Below, piece by piece: positions 32,934 to 41,108 of a DNA stretch of 46,245 bases; position 1 is the stretch's first letter; every line of letters starts with the position of its first letter. The DNA is from Rhodococcus sp. HM1 (GTDB lineage Bacteria > Actinomycetota > Actinomycetes > Mycobacteriales > Mycobacteriaceae), in assembly GCF_023218075.1 (NCBI RefSeq), contig NZ_JALPTB010000052.1:1-46245 (forward strand), in the 5' to 3' direction. Under the pieces are notes generated by a model. That model searched no databases. It saw only the letters and a list, made by a program, of their open reading frames with translations, and was not told where the DNA came from. The translations under genes were made by a program, and so were the position numbers.

Positions 32934-33343
32934 CCGTGATGGGTGGCGGCTCGTCGTCCCCGCAGCCCTACGGCGGCGGGCACCAGTCGACGAATCTCGG
33001 CGACATCCTCGAGCGGGTCCTGGACAAGGGCCTGGTGATCGCCGGGGACATCCAGGTGAATCTGCTCGACATCGAACTGCTCACCATCAAGCTGCGCCTG
33101 GTGATCGCGTCGCTGGAGACGGCGAAGGCCGTGGGCATCGACTGGTGGGAGACCGACCCGTGGCTCAGCAGCAAGGGCAAACGAGCGGAAATCGAAGGCG
33201 CACAACAGGATCTCGAAGTCGAGAACCGGAAGCTGCGGGACCGCATCGCGGAACTCGAGGCCGCACGGAGGGAACCGGTCGCCGAACCGGTCGAGGTCGA
33301 GGATGCCGAATTCGAGGACGACGAGGTGGACGATGACCGCTGA
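32930..33343 (+). CDS. gvpJ: Gas vesicle protein GvpJ (GvpA paralogue)
   Basis: A 137-residue GvpJ: the core (TNLGDILERVLDKGLVIAGD, then IQVNLLDIELLTIKLRLVIA) is GvpA-like but has the GvpJ-specific DIWW-type region AVGIDWWETDPWL. A helical, charged C-terminal extension (~90-137) probably forms a coiled coil. The N-terminus is Gly-rich like that of the GvpA here. The last 11 bp overlap the start of gvpL. GvpJ is thought to be a minor, tip- or nucleation-related shell protein. Confidence 0.88.
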   Translation: MTVMGGGSSSPQPYGGGHQSTNLGDILERVLDKGLVIAGDIQVNLLDIELLTIKLRLVIASLETAKAVGIDWWETDPWLSSKGKRAEIEGAQQDLEVENRKLRDRIAELEAARREPVAEPVEVEDAEFEDDEVDDDR

Positions 33344-34121
33344 TCACGGCGTGTGGGTGTACGCGGTGACGGGTGCGGACCTGCCGGACGAAGCCGTCTC
33401 CGACGTGACGGGGGTTGCTCGCGAGGCGGTCCGCGCCGTGTCCGCCGCCGGACTGACCGCCGTCGTCGGCACGGTGCCGCTCGGTGAGTTCGGGGAAGAG
33501 GCGTTGCGCAGCAACCTGGAGAATCTCGAATGGCTCGAGACGGTGGCGCGCACGCACGATGCCGTCGTGTCCGCCGTGGTGCGGTGGGCTCCGGCGATTC
33601 CCTTGCGGCTGGCCACCGTGTATCTCGACGACGCGCGCGTCTGCGACGTGCTCGAGGCGCGCCGGGCGGACTTCGACGCGGCGCTCACCCTCGTCGCGGG
33701 ACGTACCGAATGGGGTGTGAAGGCGTACGCGGACGTGGACGCGATCGCTGCCGGCGCGGTGGAGACTGCGGGATCCGGAGCCGAGAAGGGAACCGGCACA
33801 GCCTATCTGCTGCGGCGTAAGGCGCAGCTGTCCGCGCGGGAGGACGCCGAACGCGCCGCAGCGGACCGCGCCGACACCCTCCATGCGTTGCTGCTGCAGC
33901 ACTCGGCCGCGGGGCGCCGGCAACCGCCGACCGACCCGACGCTGAGCGGCCGGCGGGACCGGATGGTGCTCAACGGCACCTACCTCGTGGACGACGCGCG
34001 CAGCGACGAGTTCGCCGAAGCGGTTGCGGCGGCGCGCACCCAGTTCGACGGGCTCGAGCTGGAACTCACGGGTCCGTGGCCCCCGTACTCCTTCGCGGGT
34101 GTGGACCGGGGGAACCCGTGA
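33333..34121 (+). CDS. gvpL: Gas vesicle protein GvpL (second GvpF/L family member)
   Basis: A 262-residue GvpF/L family protein (HGVWVYAVTGADLPDEAVSD, then WAPAIPLRLATVYLDD). It overlaps gvpJ by 11 bp and gvpS by 4 bp (GTGA). The gene order J-L-S-K equals the second half of Streptomyces gvp operons, supporting the L assignment. Probably an assembly factor or chaperone for GvpA-type subunits. Confidence 0.87.
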   Translation: MTADHGVWVYAVTGADLPDEAVSDVTGVAREAVRAVSAAGLTAVVGTVPLGEFGEEALRSNLENLEWLETVARTHDAVVSAVVRWAPAIPLRLATVYLDDARVCDVLEARRADFDAALTLVAGRTEWGVKAYADVDAIAAGAVETAGSGAEKGTGTAYLLRRKAQLSAREDAERAAADRADTLHALLLQHSAAGRRQPPTDPTLSGRRDRMVLNGTYLVDDARSDEFAEAVAAARTQFDGLELELTGPWPPYSFAGVDRGNP

Positions 34122-34339
34122 GCGAGGTGCCCGAGGAGCGTCGGATCGCGCTCGTCGACCTGCTCGACCGGGTGCTGGCCGGGGGTGTCGTCATCGTCGG
34201 CGACGTGGTGCTCTCGGTCGCCGACGTGGACATGGTCCGCATCTCGTTGCGCACCCTGATCTCGTCGGTCCGTGCCATCGCCGAGGACCAGGGGATCGAA
34301 CAGCAGGGAATCGAACAGCAGGGGATCGAGGGTCCGTGA
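34118..34339 (+). CDS. gvpS: Gas vesicle protein GvpS (small GvpA paralogue)
   Basis: A 73-residue GvpA-family protein (ALVDLLDRVLAGGVVIVGDV, then DVDMVRISLRTLISSVRAI), typical of GvpS/GvpM. GTG start overlapping gvpL (GTGA) and stop overlapping gvpK (GTGA). The last ~15 residues repeat the pentamer GIEQQ, encoded by a 15-bp tandem repeat. Confidence 0.87.
   Translation: MSEVPEERRIALVDLLDRVLAGGVVIVGDVVLSVADVDMVRISLRTLISSVRAIAEDQGIEQQGIEQQGIEGP
34289..34330 (+). repeat. 15-bp tandem repeat at the gvpS 3' end
   Basis: CAGGGGATCGAACAG at 34289-34303, a one-mismatch copy at 34304-34318 and 12 of 15 bases of a third at 34319-34330. It encodes repeated GIEQQ and is multiple-of-three, so copy changes keep the frame. 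Confidence 0.75.
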
Positions 34340-34629
34340 CCGAATTCGGCGGGCTGCCACCGCGTATCGACTCCGACCCCGAATCCGTGGAGCGGGGTCT
34401 GGTCACCCTGGTGCTGACCCTCGTCGAGCTCCTCCGCCAGTTGATGGAACGGCAGGCACTGCGACGGGTCGACCAGGGCGACCTCAGCGACGAGCAGATC
34501 GAACGCATCGGCACCACGCTGATGCTGCTCGAGCAGCGCATGGACGAGCTGCGCGAGCATTTCGGTCTGACGCCCGAAGATCTCAACATCGATCTCGGGC
34601 CGCTCGGTCCCCTGCTGCCGCCACCCTGA
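34336..34629 (+). CDS. gvpK: Gas vesicle protein GvpK
   Basis: A 97-residue GvpK: RIDSDPESVERGLVTLVLTL, then VELLRQLMERQALRRVDQG and LLEQRMDELREHFGL. It starts at a GTG overlapping gvpS and ends the gas vesicle operon. Its stop is only 7 bp from the stop of the convergent acyl-CoA dehydrogenase gene, and I see no terminator hairpin between them. Confidence 0.9.
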   Translation: MTEFGGLPPRIDSDPESVERGLVTLVLTLVELLRQLMERQALRRVDQGDLSDEQIERIGTTLMLLEQRMDELREHFGLTPEDLNIDLGPLGPLLPPP

Positions 34630-34636
34630 CCTTCGA

Positions 34637-35776
34637 TCAGTTTCCGGTGACGTCGACCCGCTCGTGCTCGGCGACCGCCCCGGCCAGGACCCGCAGGTGG
34701 TCCTCGGTGCTGCCGAGGGTGTGTTCGATCGCGGTCAGCCTGCTGACGTAGTGCCCGACCGGATATTCGGCGGTCATGCCGATACCACCGTGCATCTGGA
34801 TCGCTTCCTGCCCGATGCTGCGGGCGGACCTGCCGACCTGCAGCTTGGCCCGGGAGGCGATGGTCGGGTCGACGATGCCGTCGGACAGCGCCATCGTCGC
34901 GTACAGGCTCAGGCTCGTGGCGAGTTCGAGCAGCACGTACATGTCGGCGGCGCGGTGGGTCAGTGCCTGGAAGCGGGCGATGGGCGCGCCGAACTGCTTG
35001 CGCTGCCTCAGATATTCGGTCGTCAGCCGCAGGGTTTCCTGCATCGCGCCGACCGCTTCGGCGCACAGGGCGGCCTGCGCACGCACCTGCGCGGCGACTA
35101 TCGCGTCGGTCGCATCGGTGACGTCGACACCGAGCGGTTCGGCGGTGACGCCGTCGAGGGCGAGCTGGGCGCCGCGGCGTTCGTCGTGGGTGCGGTACGC
35201 GGTGCGGGTCAGGCCCTCCGCGGACGCCTCGACGAGGAACAGTCCGGTTCCGCCCTCGGGCAGTCTTGCGGACACCACGAACGTGTCGGCGCAATCACCG
35301 TGCAGCACAGGGTTCTTGCGTCCGGTGACGGTCCAGACGTCACCGGTGCGGGTCGCGGTGGTCTGCACGTCCGTGAACGGCCAGCGGCTACCGGGCTCGT
35401 CGTGCGCGAACGCGAGCAGCAGCTCTCCCTCGGCGACGCGCGGCAGGATCGCGGCGCACTGCTCGTCGCTCCCGGCCTCGGCGACGAGACCGCCGGGCGT
35501 GTACACCGCGTCGAGCAGGGGTTCCGGTGCGAGTGCCCGCCCGATCTCGGTCATTACGGCCATCGTCTCGACCGGTCCGGCACCCATGCCGCCGTGTTCC
35601 TCGGGGAAAGGCAGCCCGAGGAGGCCGAGTTCGGCGAACTGCCGCCACACCTCCGGGTTCCAACCCCGGTCGGTGGCGGTGATCGCGTTACGGGTTTCCG
35701 CGTCGTACACCCCGGACAGCAGGTCGCGGGTGGTCTTGCGGAGCAGATCCTGTTCGGTGTCGAGTTCGAAATTCAT
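34637..35776 (-). CDS. Acyl-CoA dehydrogenase-like subunit
   Basis: A 379-residue acyl-CoA dehydrogenase-family flavoprotein (FPEEHGGMGAGPVETMAVMT; TEYLRQRKQFGAPIARFQAL; QMHGGIGMTAEYPVGHYVSR). It lies 9 bp downstream of a second family member on the same strand. Such pairs, like FadE28-FadE29 of mycobacteria, form alpha2beta2 heterotetramers acting on steroid side-chain or other bulky acyl-CoAs. The usual active-site Glu of short-chain enzymes is not evident, which supports that reading. Substrate unknown. Confidence 0.88.
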   Translation of the reverse strand: MNFELDTEQDLLRKTTRDLLSGVYDAETRNAITATDRGWNPEVWRQFAELGLLGLPFPEEHGGMGAGPVETMAVMTEIGRALAPEPLLDAVYTPGGLVAEAGSDEQCAAILPRVAEGELLLAFAHDEPGSRWPFTDVQTTATRTGDVWTVTGRKNPVLHGDCADTFVVSARLPEGGTGLFLVEASAEGLTRTAYRTHDERRGAQLALDGVTAEPLGVDVTDATDAIVAAQVRAQAALCAEAVGAMQETLRLTTEYLRQRKQFGAPIARFQALTHRAADMYVLLELATSLSLYATMALSDGIVDPTIASRAKLQVGRSARSIGQEAIQMHGGIGMTAEYPVGHYVSRLTAIEHTLGSTEDHLRVLAGAVAEHERVDVTGN

Positions 35777-35785
35777 GGTGGCTGC

Positions 35786-36958
35786 TCACAATCCGAGAAT
35801 GGAGGAGGCGATGATCTGACGCTGGACCTCGCTCGACCCGCTGTAGATCGAGACCTTGCGGTTGTTGAGGTAGACCGGCGCGGAACGTTGTGCCCAGTCG
35901 GGGGAGTCGATGTCGTCGGCGCCGACGGGCAGCGAATCGGGACCGGCGATGTCGGTGAGCAACTCGGTCGCGGCCTGCTGCAACTCCGAGCCGCGCAGCT
36001 TCAGCAGCGACGACGCCGGGTTCGGCTTTCCGTCGGCGGAACTCGCGACGACGCGCAGCTGGGTCAATTCCAGTGCCAGCAGCTCGTTTTCGAGTTCGGC
36101 GACGCGCGCGGCGAACAGCGGGTCGTCGAGCAGCGACCCGGATCCGAGGCGGACCTGGGCGGCGAGTTTCTTGGCGCGTGCGATGCGAACCTTGGTGGCA
36201 CCGACGCGCGCGACCCCGGTGCGTTCGTTGCCGAGCAGGAACTTCGCGTAGCTCCAGCCGGCGTTCTCCTCGCCGACGAGGTTCTCGGCCGGGACGCGCA
36301 CGTCCTCGAAGAACACCTCGTTGACCTCGTAGCCACCGTCGATCAGCTTGATGGGGCGCACCGTGACGCCGGGCGTCTTCATGTCGATGAGCAGGAACGA
36401 GATACCGGCCTGCCGTTTCGGTGCGTTCGGATCGGTGCGGACGAGCGCGAAGATCCAGTCGGCGTGCTGCGCGAGCGTGGTCCAGGTCTTCTGCCCGTTG
36501 ACGATGTAGTCGTCGCCGTCGCGGACCGCGCGAGTCTTGAGGGACGCCAGGTCGGAGCCGGCTTCGGGTTCGGAGAAGCCCTGGCACCACCAGATGTCGA
36601 GATTCGCGGTCGCCGGGAGGAAACGTTCCTTGAGCTCCTGAGAGCCGAATTCGGCGATGACGGGACCTACCATCGCGGTGTTGAACGGCAGCGGGTCGGG
36701 GACGGACGCGAGTTGCAGTTCGTCGAGCCACAGGTGCCGCTGGACCGAGGTCCAGTCCTTGCCGCCCCATTCGACGGGCCAGTGCGGCACGGCGAGGCCG
36801 TGCGCGTTGAGGATCCGCTGGCTGGTGACGATGTCGTCGCGGCCGAGCGGGCGGCCTGCGGCCACGCGTTCGCGGAGCTCGGCGGGGATCTCGGTGGTGA
36901 AGAACGTGCGCAGTTCGTCGCGGAATGCGAGTTCCTCGTCGGTGAGCGTCAGATTCAT
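35786..36958 (-). CDS. Acyl-CoA dehydrogenase (paired partner)
   Basis: A 390-residue acyl-CoA dehydrogenase with the FAD/substrate motif CQGFSEPEAGSDLASLKTRA, GQKTWTTLAQHADW and the C-terminal YSGSSEVQRQIIASSILG. The common YEG catalytic-Glu position reads Tyr-Ser-Gly, as in heterotetrameric FadE29-type enzymes. The ATG at 36958 follows GGAAGG. First gene of a two-gene operon, divergent from a TetR regulator across 111 bp. Confidence 0.9.
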   Translation of the reverse strand: MNLTLTDEELAFRDELRTFFTTEIPAELRERVAAGRPLGRDDIVTSQRILNAHGLAVPHWPVEWGGKDWTSVQRHLWLDELQLASVPDPLPFNTAMVGPVIAEFGSQELKERFLPATANLDIWWCQGFSEPEAGSDLASLKTRAVRDGDDYIVNGQKTWTTLAQHADWIFALVRTDPNAPKRQAGISFLLIDMKTPGVTVRPIKLIDGGYEVNEVFFEDVRVPAENLVGEENAGWSYAKFLLGNERTGVARVGATKVRIARAKKLAAQVRLGSGSLLDDPLFAARVAELENELLALELTQLRVVASSADGKPNPASSLLKLRGSELQQAATELLTDIAGPDSLPVGADDIDSPDWAQRSAPVYLNNRKVSIYSGSSEVQRQIIASSILGL

Positions 36959-37069
36959 GATGGCCTTCCGTCCCGGTGATGGACGCGGACACGCGGCGGC
37001 TCCGCGTCGCCCCGACGATAAACCGTACACTGTTAGGACGTCCAGGTCCCCGCTTCGAGGAGGATGCCG

Positions 37070-37705
37070 ATGGCCCGGCCCCGGACACCGCTGCTGAGCC
37101 GGCAGCTGATCCGCGACACCACCCTGCGCATGATCGACGAGCACGGCCTCGGGGACGTCTCGATGCGCCGGATCGCCACCGAACTCGGAGTCCGCGCGCC
37201 CTCGCTCTACACGCACTACCCGACCAAGGACGCGCTGCTCGACGACATCGGCAACCTCATCGCCGACGACGTCGACGTCTCGGGTTTCGAAACGGGGGAC
37301 TGGCGGGAGGCGCTGCGCACGTGGGCCCGCTCGTACCGGGCGGCGCTGGCCGCGCATCCCAACATGGTTCCGTACCTCGCCTCGAGTCCCGGCACACGCC
37401 CGGGTGCTCTCGACCGGGCGGATGCCGTGCACGGCGGTCTGACCCGCGCGGGCTGGCCACCCCGCACCGCCACCCTCATCGGCGCGTCCGTGAAGTACAT
37501 CGTGCTCGGCGCCGCGATCGCGTCGTTCGCCGGCGGATTCCGCGGCGACCGCGACACCTACGACGACCGCTACCCGCATCTGTCGGACGCGCACCGCCTC
37601 GCCGAGCGCGCCGCGGAGATCGATCACGACAGCTTCGAGCTCGCGCTCGAGACGTTCCTCGTGGGACTCGAGCCGCAGTTCGCCGCGCTCGGCGGCAGCC
37701 GCTGA
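37070..37705 (+). CDS. TetR-family transcriptional regulator
   Basis: A 211-residue regulator with an N-terminal TetR helix-turn-helix (LGDVSMRRIATELGVRAPSL, then YTHYPTKDALLDDI) and a C-terminal ligand domain. I prefer the ATG at 37070, 6 bases after GGAGG, over the ATG at 37064, which abuts it. It is divergent from the acyl-CoA dehydrogenase pair and probably represses it, perhaps through a site near the palindrome GGACGTCC at 37036-37043. An acyl-CoA effector would be expected but is not shown. Confidence 0.88.
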   Translation: MARPRTPLLSRQLIRDTTLRMIDEHGLGDVSMRRIATELGVRAPSLYTHYPTKDALLDDIGNLIADDVDVSGFETGDWREALRTWARSYRAALAAHPNMVPYLASSPGTRPGALDRADAVHGGLTRAGWPPRTATLIGASVKYIVLGAAIASFAGGFRGDRDTYDDRYPHLSDAHRLAERAAEIDHDSFELALETFLVGLEPQFAALGGSR

Positions 37706-37739
37706 TCCGGTTTCGGATGCAGGAGGCGATCGGTGGTCC

Positions 37740-37745
37740 TACCGT
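37740..37745 (+). promoter_or_regulatory. Leaderless -10 element of the first LLM gene
   Basis: TACCGT ends 7 bases before the ATG at 37753, and the only AGGAGG nearby (37721-37726) is 26 bases away, too far for initiation. The spacing is identical to that of the second LLM gene. Confidence 0.45.
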
Positions 37746-37752
37746 GGTTTCC

Positions 37753-38547
37753 ATGACGCGCCCCATCCGCATCGGACTCCAACTCCAGCCCCAGCACCAG
37801 CCCGACTACGGCGTCATCCGCGACACCGTCCTGCGCGCCGAGGACGCCGGCGTCGACATCGTGTTCAACTGGGACCACTTCTATCCGCTCACCGGCGACC
37901 CCGACGGTGCTCACTTCGAGTGCTGGACGATGCTCGGCGCCTGGGCCGAGCAGACCGAACGCGTCGAGTTCGGCGCGCTCGTCACCTGTGGTGGTTACCG
38001 CAACCCGGATCTGCTGGCCGATATGGCCCGCACCGTCGACCACATCAGCGGTGGGCGGCTGATCCTCGGCATCGGGGCGGGCTGGTTCGAGAAGGACTAC
38101 ACGGAGTACGGCTACGACTTCGGGACCAAGGGTTCGCGGCTGGCTCTGCTCGCCGAGTATCTGCCGCGCATCACCGCGCGGCTCGGCAAGCTGAATCCGG
38201 CCCCGACGCGCCATATCCCGATCCTCATCGGCGGTGGTGGCCCGCGGAAGACCCTGCCGCTCGTCGCGAAGTACAGCAACATCTGGCACAGCTTCGGTGA
38301 CCTCGGCACCCACGTCGAGAAGTGGGGAATCGTCGAGAAGCGGTGCGCCGAGATCGGCCGGCACGCGTCGGAGATCGAACGGTCTGTGCCGTGGCCCGGC
38401 GTCGACCAGGCCGCCGCGTACGCGGATGCGGGGGTCACGCTGTTCACCGTCGGCGCCAGCGGTCCCGACTACGACCTGGCGCCGCTGATCGAGGCCATCG
38501 GGTGGCGTGACGAGAACTCGCCGCCGCTGCTGTCCGGTCTCGCCTGA
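37753..38547 (+). CDS. F420-type LLM oxidoreductase
   Basis: A 264-residue luciferase-like TIM-barrel enzyme of the F420-dependent class (IGLQLQPQHQPDY; FNWDHFYPLTGDPDGAHFEC; GRLILGIGAGWFEKDYTEYG; IPILIGGGGPRKTLPLVAKY). Such enzymes reduce or oxidise diverse substrates with F420. No RBS is seen; a -10 at 37740-37745 suggests a leaderless mRNA. The gene follows the TetR gene by 47 bp and precedes another LLM gene. Confidence 0.85.
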   Translation: MTRPIRIGLQLQPQHQPDYGVIRDTVLRAEDAGVDIVFNWDHFYPLTGDPDGAHFECWTMLGAWAEQTERVEFGALVTCGGYRNPDLLADMARTVDHISGGRLILGIGAGWFEKDYTEYGYDFGTKGSRLALLAEYLPRITARLGKLNPAPTRHIPILIGGGGPRKTLPLVAKYSNIWHSFGDLGTHVEKWGIVEKRCAEIGRHASEIERSVPWPGVDQAAAYADAGVTLFTVGASGPDYDLAPLIEAIGWRDENSPPLLSGLA

Positions 38548-38560
38548 CCCGTCACGCCGC

Positions 38561-38566
38561 TACTGT
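38561..38566 (+). promoter_or_regulatory. Leaderless -10 element of the second LLM gene
   Basis: TACTGT ends 7 bases before the ATG at 38574, in the 26-bp gap after the first LLM gene, with no Shine-Dalgarno sequence between. Confidence 0.5.
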
Positions 38567-38573
38567 CGGGGTC

Positions 38574-39437
38574 ATGACACGACAGGTGAGTGTGTGGGGT
38601 GGACATTTCTGGCTGAGCGGGAAGACCCGGGAGGCGGCGCTGGACGCGGCGCGCGAACTCGACGAACTGGGGTATTCGAGGCTGTGGACGTCCGGCGGAT
38701 TCGGGGACGGCGTTCCGTCGATCTACGGCGAAGTACTGGATGCGACAACACGTCTCGGTGTCGCCAGCGGCATCCTGAGCATCTGGCACGCCGAGCCGGC
38801 GGCCACCGCCGAAACCGTCCGCGGGTTCGAGGAGAACCATCCGGGCCGTTTCCTGCTGGGCCTCGGCACGAGCCACGCGCCGGTGGTCGAGGCCAAGGGC
38901 GCGAACACCTACGCCAAGCCGTACAGCCGGATGGTCGAGTACCTCGACGCCCTGGATGCCGAGGGGTTGCCGGCGGAGCGTCGGGTGCTGGCCGCCCTCG
39001 GCCCGCGCATGCTCACCCTGTCCGCCGAGCGGTCCGCGGGTGCGCACCCCTACTTCGTCCCTGCCGAGCACACCGCGCAGGCCCGGGAGCTCCTCGGTGA
39101 CGGCCCCCTGCTGGCCCCGGAAGTCGCGGTGGTGCTCGAGCGCGACGAGGACACCGCCCGCGCGATCGCGCACGAGTACATGCGCGGCTACCTGGCGCTG
39201 CCGAACTACTCGAACAACCTTCGTCGCCTCGGCTACGGCGACGACGACCTGGCCGGGGTCGGCAGCGACCGACTCCTGGATGCGCTGATTCCGTGGGGTG
39301 ATCTCGACACCGTGGTCGCTGGGATCGAAAAGCACTACGAGGCCGGGGCCGACGAGGTCGCGATCCAGGTGCTCACCGGCGACCCGTTCACGTTCGCGAG
39401 TTCCGCGTATCGGGAGCTGGCGGGGGCATTGATGTAG
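38574..39437 (+). CDS. LLM-class F420-dependent oxidoreductase
   Basis: A 287-residue luciferase-like protein (VSVWGGHFWLSGKTREAALD; FLLGLGTSHAPVVEAKG; YSRMVEYLDALDAEGLP), resembling TIGR03620-type F420 oxidoreductases of mycobacteria and rhodococci. It is probably transcribed from its own leaderless promoter. The sequence is only distantly similar to the preceding LLM protein, so it is not a recent duplicate. A strong hairpin follows the stop. Confidence 0.87.
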   Translation: MTRQVSVWGGHFWLSGKTREAALDAARELDELGYSRLWTSGGFGDGVPSIYGEVLDATTRLGVASGILSIWHAEPAATAETVRGFEENHPGRFLLGLGTSHAPVVEAKGANTYAKPYSRMVEYLDALDAEGLPAERRVLAALGPRMLTLSAERSAGAHPYFVPAEHTAQARELLGDGPLLAPEVAVVLERDEDTARAIAHEYMRGYLALPNYSNNLRRLGYGDDDLAGVGSDRLLDALIPWGDLDTVVAGIEKHYEAGADEVAIQVLTGDPFTFASSAYRELAGALM

Positions 39438-39446
39438 GCGGAGCTG

Positions 39447-39486
39447 GTGTGCCTTTGCGGCGGTCCCTGCCGCCACAAAGGCACAC
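39447..39486. terminator. Strong terminator hairpin, dispersed family
   Basis: GTGTGCCTTTGCGGCGG (39447-39463) pairs with CCGCCACAAAGGCACAC (39470-39486): 17-bp arms, one mismatch, 6-base loop, starting 10 bases after the LLM stop. The right arm recurs exactly at 22598-22614. Confidence 0.8.
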
Positions 39487-39584
39487 GGGCGGAGCCTTGC
39501 CTCCTGACCCGTCACTCTGTTAACTGTAGTTGTGGTCGCCGTTCGCCCCGAACGACTGCCTCGTCGACCCAGGGAAGAGACGTC

Positions 39585-41099
39585 ATGGACATCGAAGTAC
39601 TCGGACGCGTACTGACCACGCTGCCGGAGAACGACGACCACCCGTACCGCACCGGCCCGTGGCGGCCGCAGCACACCGAGTGGCGCGCCGACGACCTCAC
39701 CGTCGTCGGCAAACTTCCGTCCGACCTCGACGGCGTCTACCTGCGCAACACCGAGAACCCGGCGCATCCCGCACTCGAGGGTCTCTACCATCCGTTCGAC
39801 GGCGACGGCATGATCCACGCCGTCGGATTCCGCGACGGAAAAGCGTTCTACCGCAACCGATTCGTCCGTACCGACGGCTTTCTCGCCGAACAGGAGGCCG
39901 GAGGCCCGCTGTGGGCCGGCATCGCCGAGCGGCCCGAGAACTCGATCCGGCAGGACGGCTGGGGCGCGCGCGGTCGCATGAAGGACGGCTCGAGCACCGA
40001 CATCACCGTGCACAACGGGGTCGCGCTGTCGAGTTTCTGGCAGTGCGGTGAGCTGTACCGGCTGGATCCGACCACGCTCGAGACGCTCGGAAAGTCCACG
40101 TGGCACGGCGATTTCCCGTCCGCGGGTGTCTCCGCGCACCCGAAGGTCGACGAGCGGACCGGCGAGATGCTGTTCTTCGACTACACCACCGACGCGCCCT
40201 ACATGCACTACGGCGTCGTCGACGCACAGGACCGCCTGGTGCACTACGTCGACGTGGAACTGCCCGGTCCGCGCCTTCCGCACGACATGGCCTTCACCGA
40301 GAACTACGCGATCCTCAACGACTGCCCGCTGTTCTGGCTGCCGCAACTCCTCGAACGCGGCCGGTACGTCCCGAAGTACCACCCGGACATGCCGATGCGG
40401 CTCGGGGTGATCCCGCGCCGCGGCAAATCCGACGAGATCGTGTGGTTCGACGCCGACCCCACCTACGTCCTGCACTGGACCAATGCCTACGAGAGCGGCG
40501 ACGAGATCGTCCTCGAGGGCTTCCACCAGAGCGACCCCGAACCGGCCGACGACGGAAACGGCAACATCTACAAGCGTCTGTTCCGGTCCCTCGCCCTCGA
40601 CCGCATGGGCACCCACCTGCACCGGTGGCGGCTGAACCTGCGCACCGGGCAGGTGAAGGAGGAACGGCTCTCCGAGTCGATCACCGAATTCGGAATGATC
40701 AACCCGCACCACGCGGGAGTACAGCACCGCTACACCTACGCGGCGACGGGCGTGCCCGGCTGGTTCCTGTTCGACGGCCTCGTCAAGCACGACGTGCTCA
40801 CCGGCAACGAGGAGCACTACGCGTTCGGCGACGGCGTGTTCGGCAGCGAAACCGTGATGGCGCCCCGTATCGGGTCGACGTCCGAGGACGACGGCTACCT
40901 CGTCACCCTCGTCACCGACATGAACGAGGACCGCTCCGAATGCCTCGTGTTCGATGCGCAGAACGTCGCCGACGGTCCCGTCGCGCGGATGCAGCTGCCC
41001 GAGCGGATCTCGAGCGGCACGCATTCGACATGGGCCGCCGGATCGTCGCTCCCCGGCTGGCGTGAGGACGACCGGCCGGGCAGCACGATCGGCTTGTAG
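39585..41099 (+). CDS. Carotenoid/stilbene cleavage oxygenase
   Basis: A 504-residue non-heme iron dioxygenase of the carotenoid oxygenase family, which cleaves a C=C bond in apocarotenoids or stilbenes. The four iron-binding His are visible: His185 (SAHPKVD), His233 (LPHDMAFT), His297 (YVLHWTNAYE) and His480 (SGTHSTWA). Other family marks are GVYLRNTENP and HPFDGDGMIHAV. I use the ATG at 39585 with AGGGAAGAG upstream; an open frame from 39447 lacks domain content. Bacterial relatives include lignostilbene dioxygenases. The substrate is unknown; its partner may be the HxlR-type regulator 9 bp downstream. Confidence 0.92.
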   Translation: MDIEVLGRVLTTLPENDDHPYRTGPWRPQHTEWRADDLTVVGKLPSDLDGVYLRNTENPAHPALEGLYHPFDGDGMIHAVGFRDGKAFYRNRFVRTDGFLAEQEAGGPLWAGIAERPENSIRQDGWGARGRMKDGSSTDITVHNGVALSSFWQCGELYRLDPTTLETLGKSTWHGDFPSAGVSAHPKVDERTGEMLFFDYTTDAPYMHYGVVDAQDRLVHYVDVELPGPRLPHDMAFTENYAILNDCPLFWLPQLLERGRYVPKYHPDMPMRLGVIPRRGKSDEIVWFDADPTYVLHWTNAYESGDEIVLEGFHQSDPEPADDGNGNIYKRLFRSLALDRMGTHLHRWRLNLRTGQVKEERLSESITEFGMINPHHAGVQHRYTYAATGVPGWFLFDGLVKHDVLTGNEEHYAFGDGVFGSETVMAPRIGSTSEDDGYLVTLVTDMNEDRSECLVFDAQNVADGPVARMQLPERISSGTHSTWAAGSSLPGWREDDRPGSTIGL

Positions 41100-41102
41100 G
41101 CT
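41097..41102 (+). promoter_or_regulatory. Leaderless -10 element of the HxlR gene
   Basis: TAGGCT overlaps the TAG stop of the oxygenase gene and ends 6 bases before the GTG at 41109. The same hexamer and spacing precede the ABC gene at 43131. Confidence 0.5.
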
Positions 41103-41108
41103 GCCCCG

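Noticed and set aside
34630..34636. Terminator between gvpK and the convergent acyl-CoA dehydrogenase gene
   Set aside because: Only 7 bases separate the stops and no hairpin is visible around them.
37036..37043. GGACGTCC as a firm TetR operator
   Set aside because: Well placed but only 8 bp and palindromes of this length are frequent in high-GC DNA; mentioned only as a candidate.
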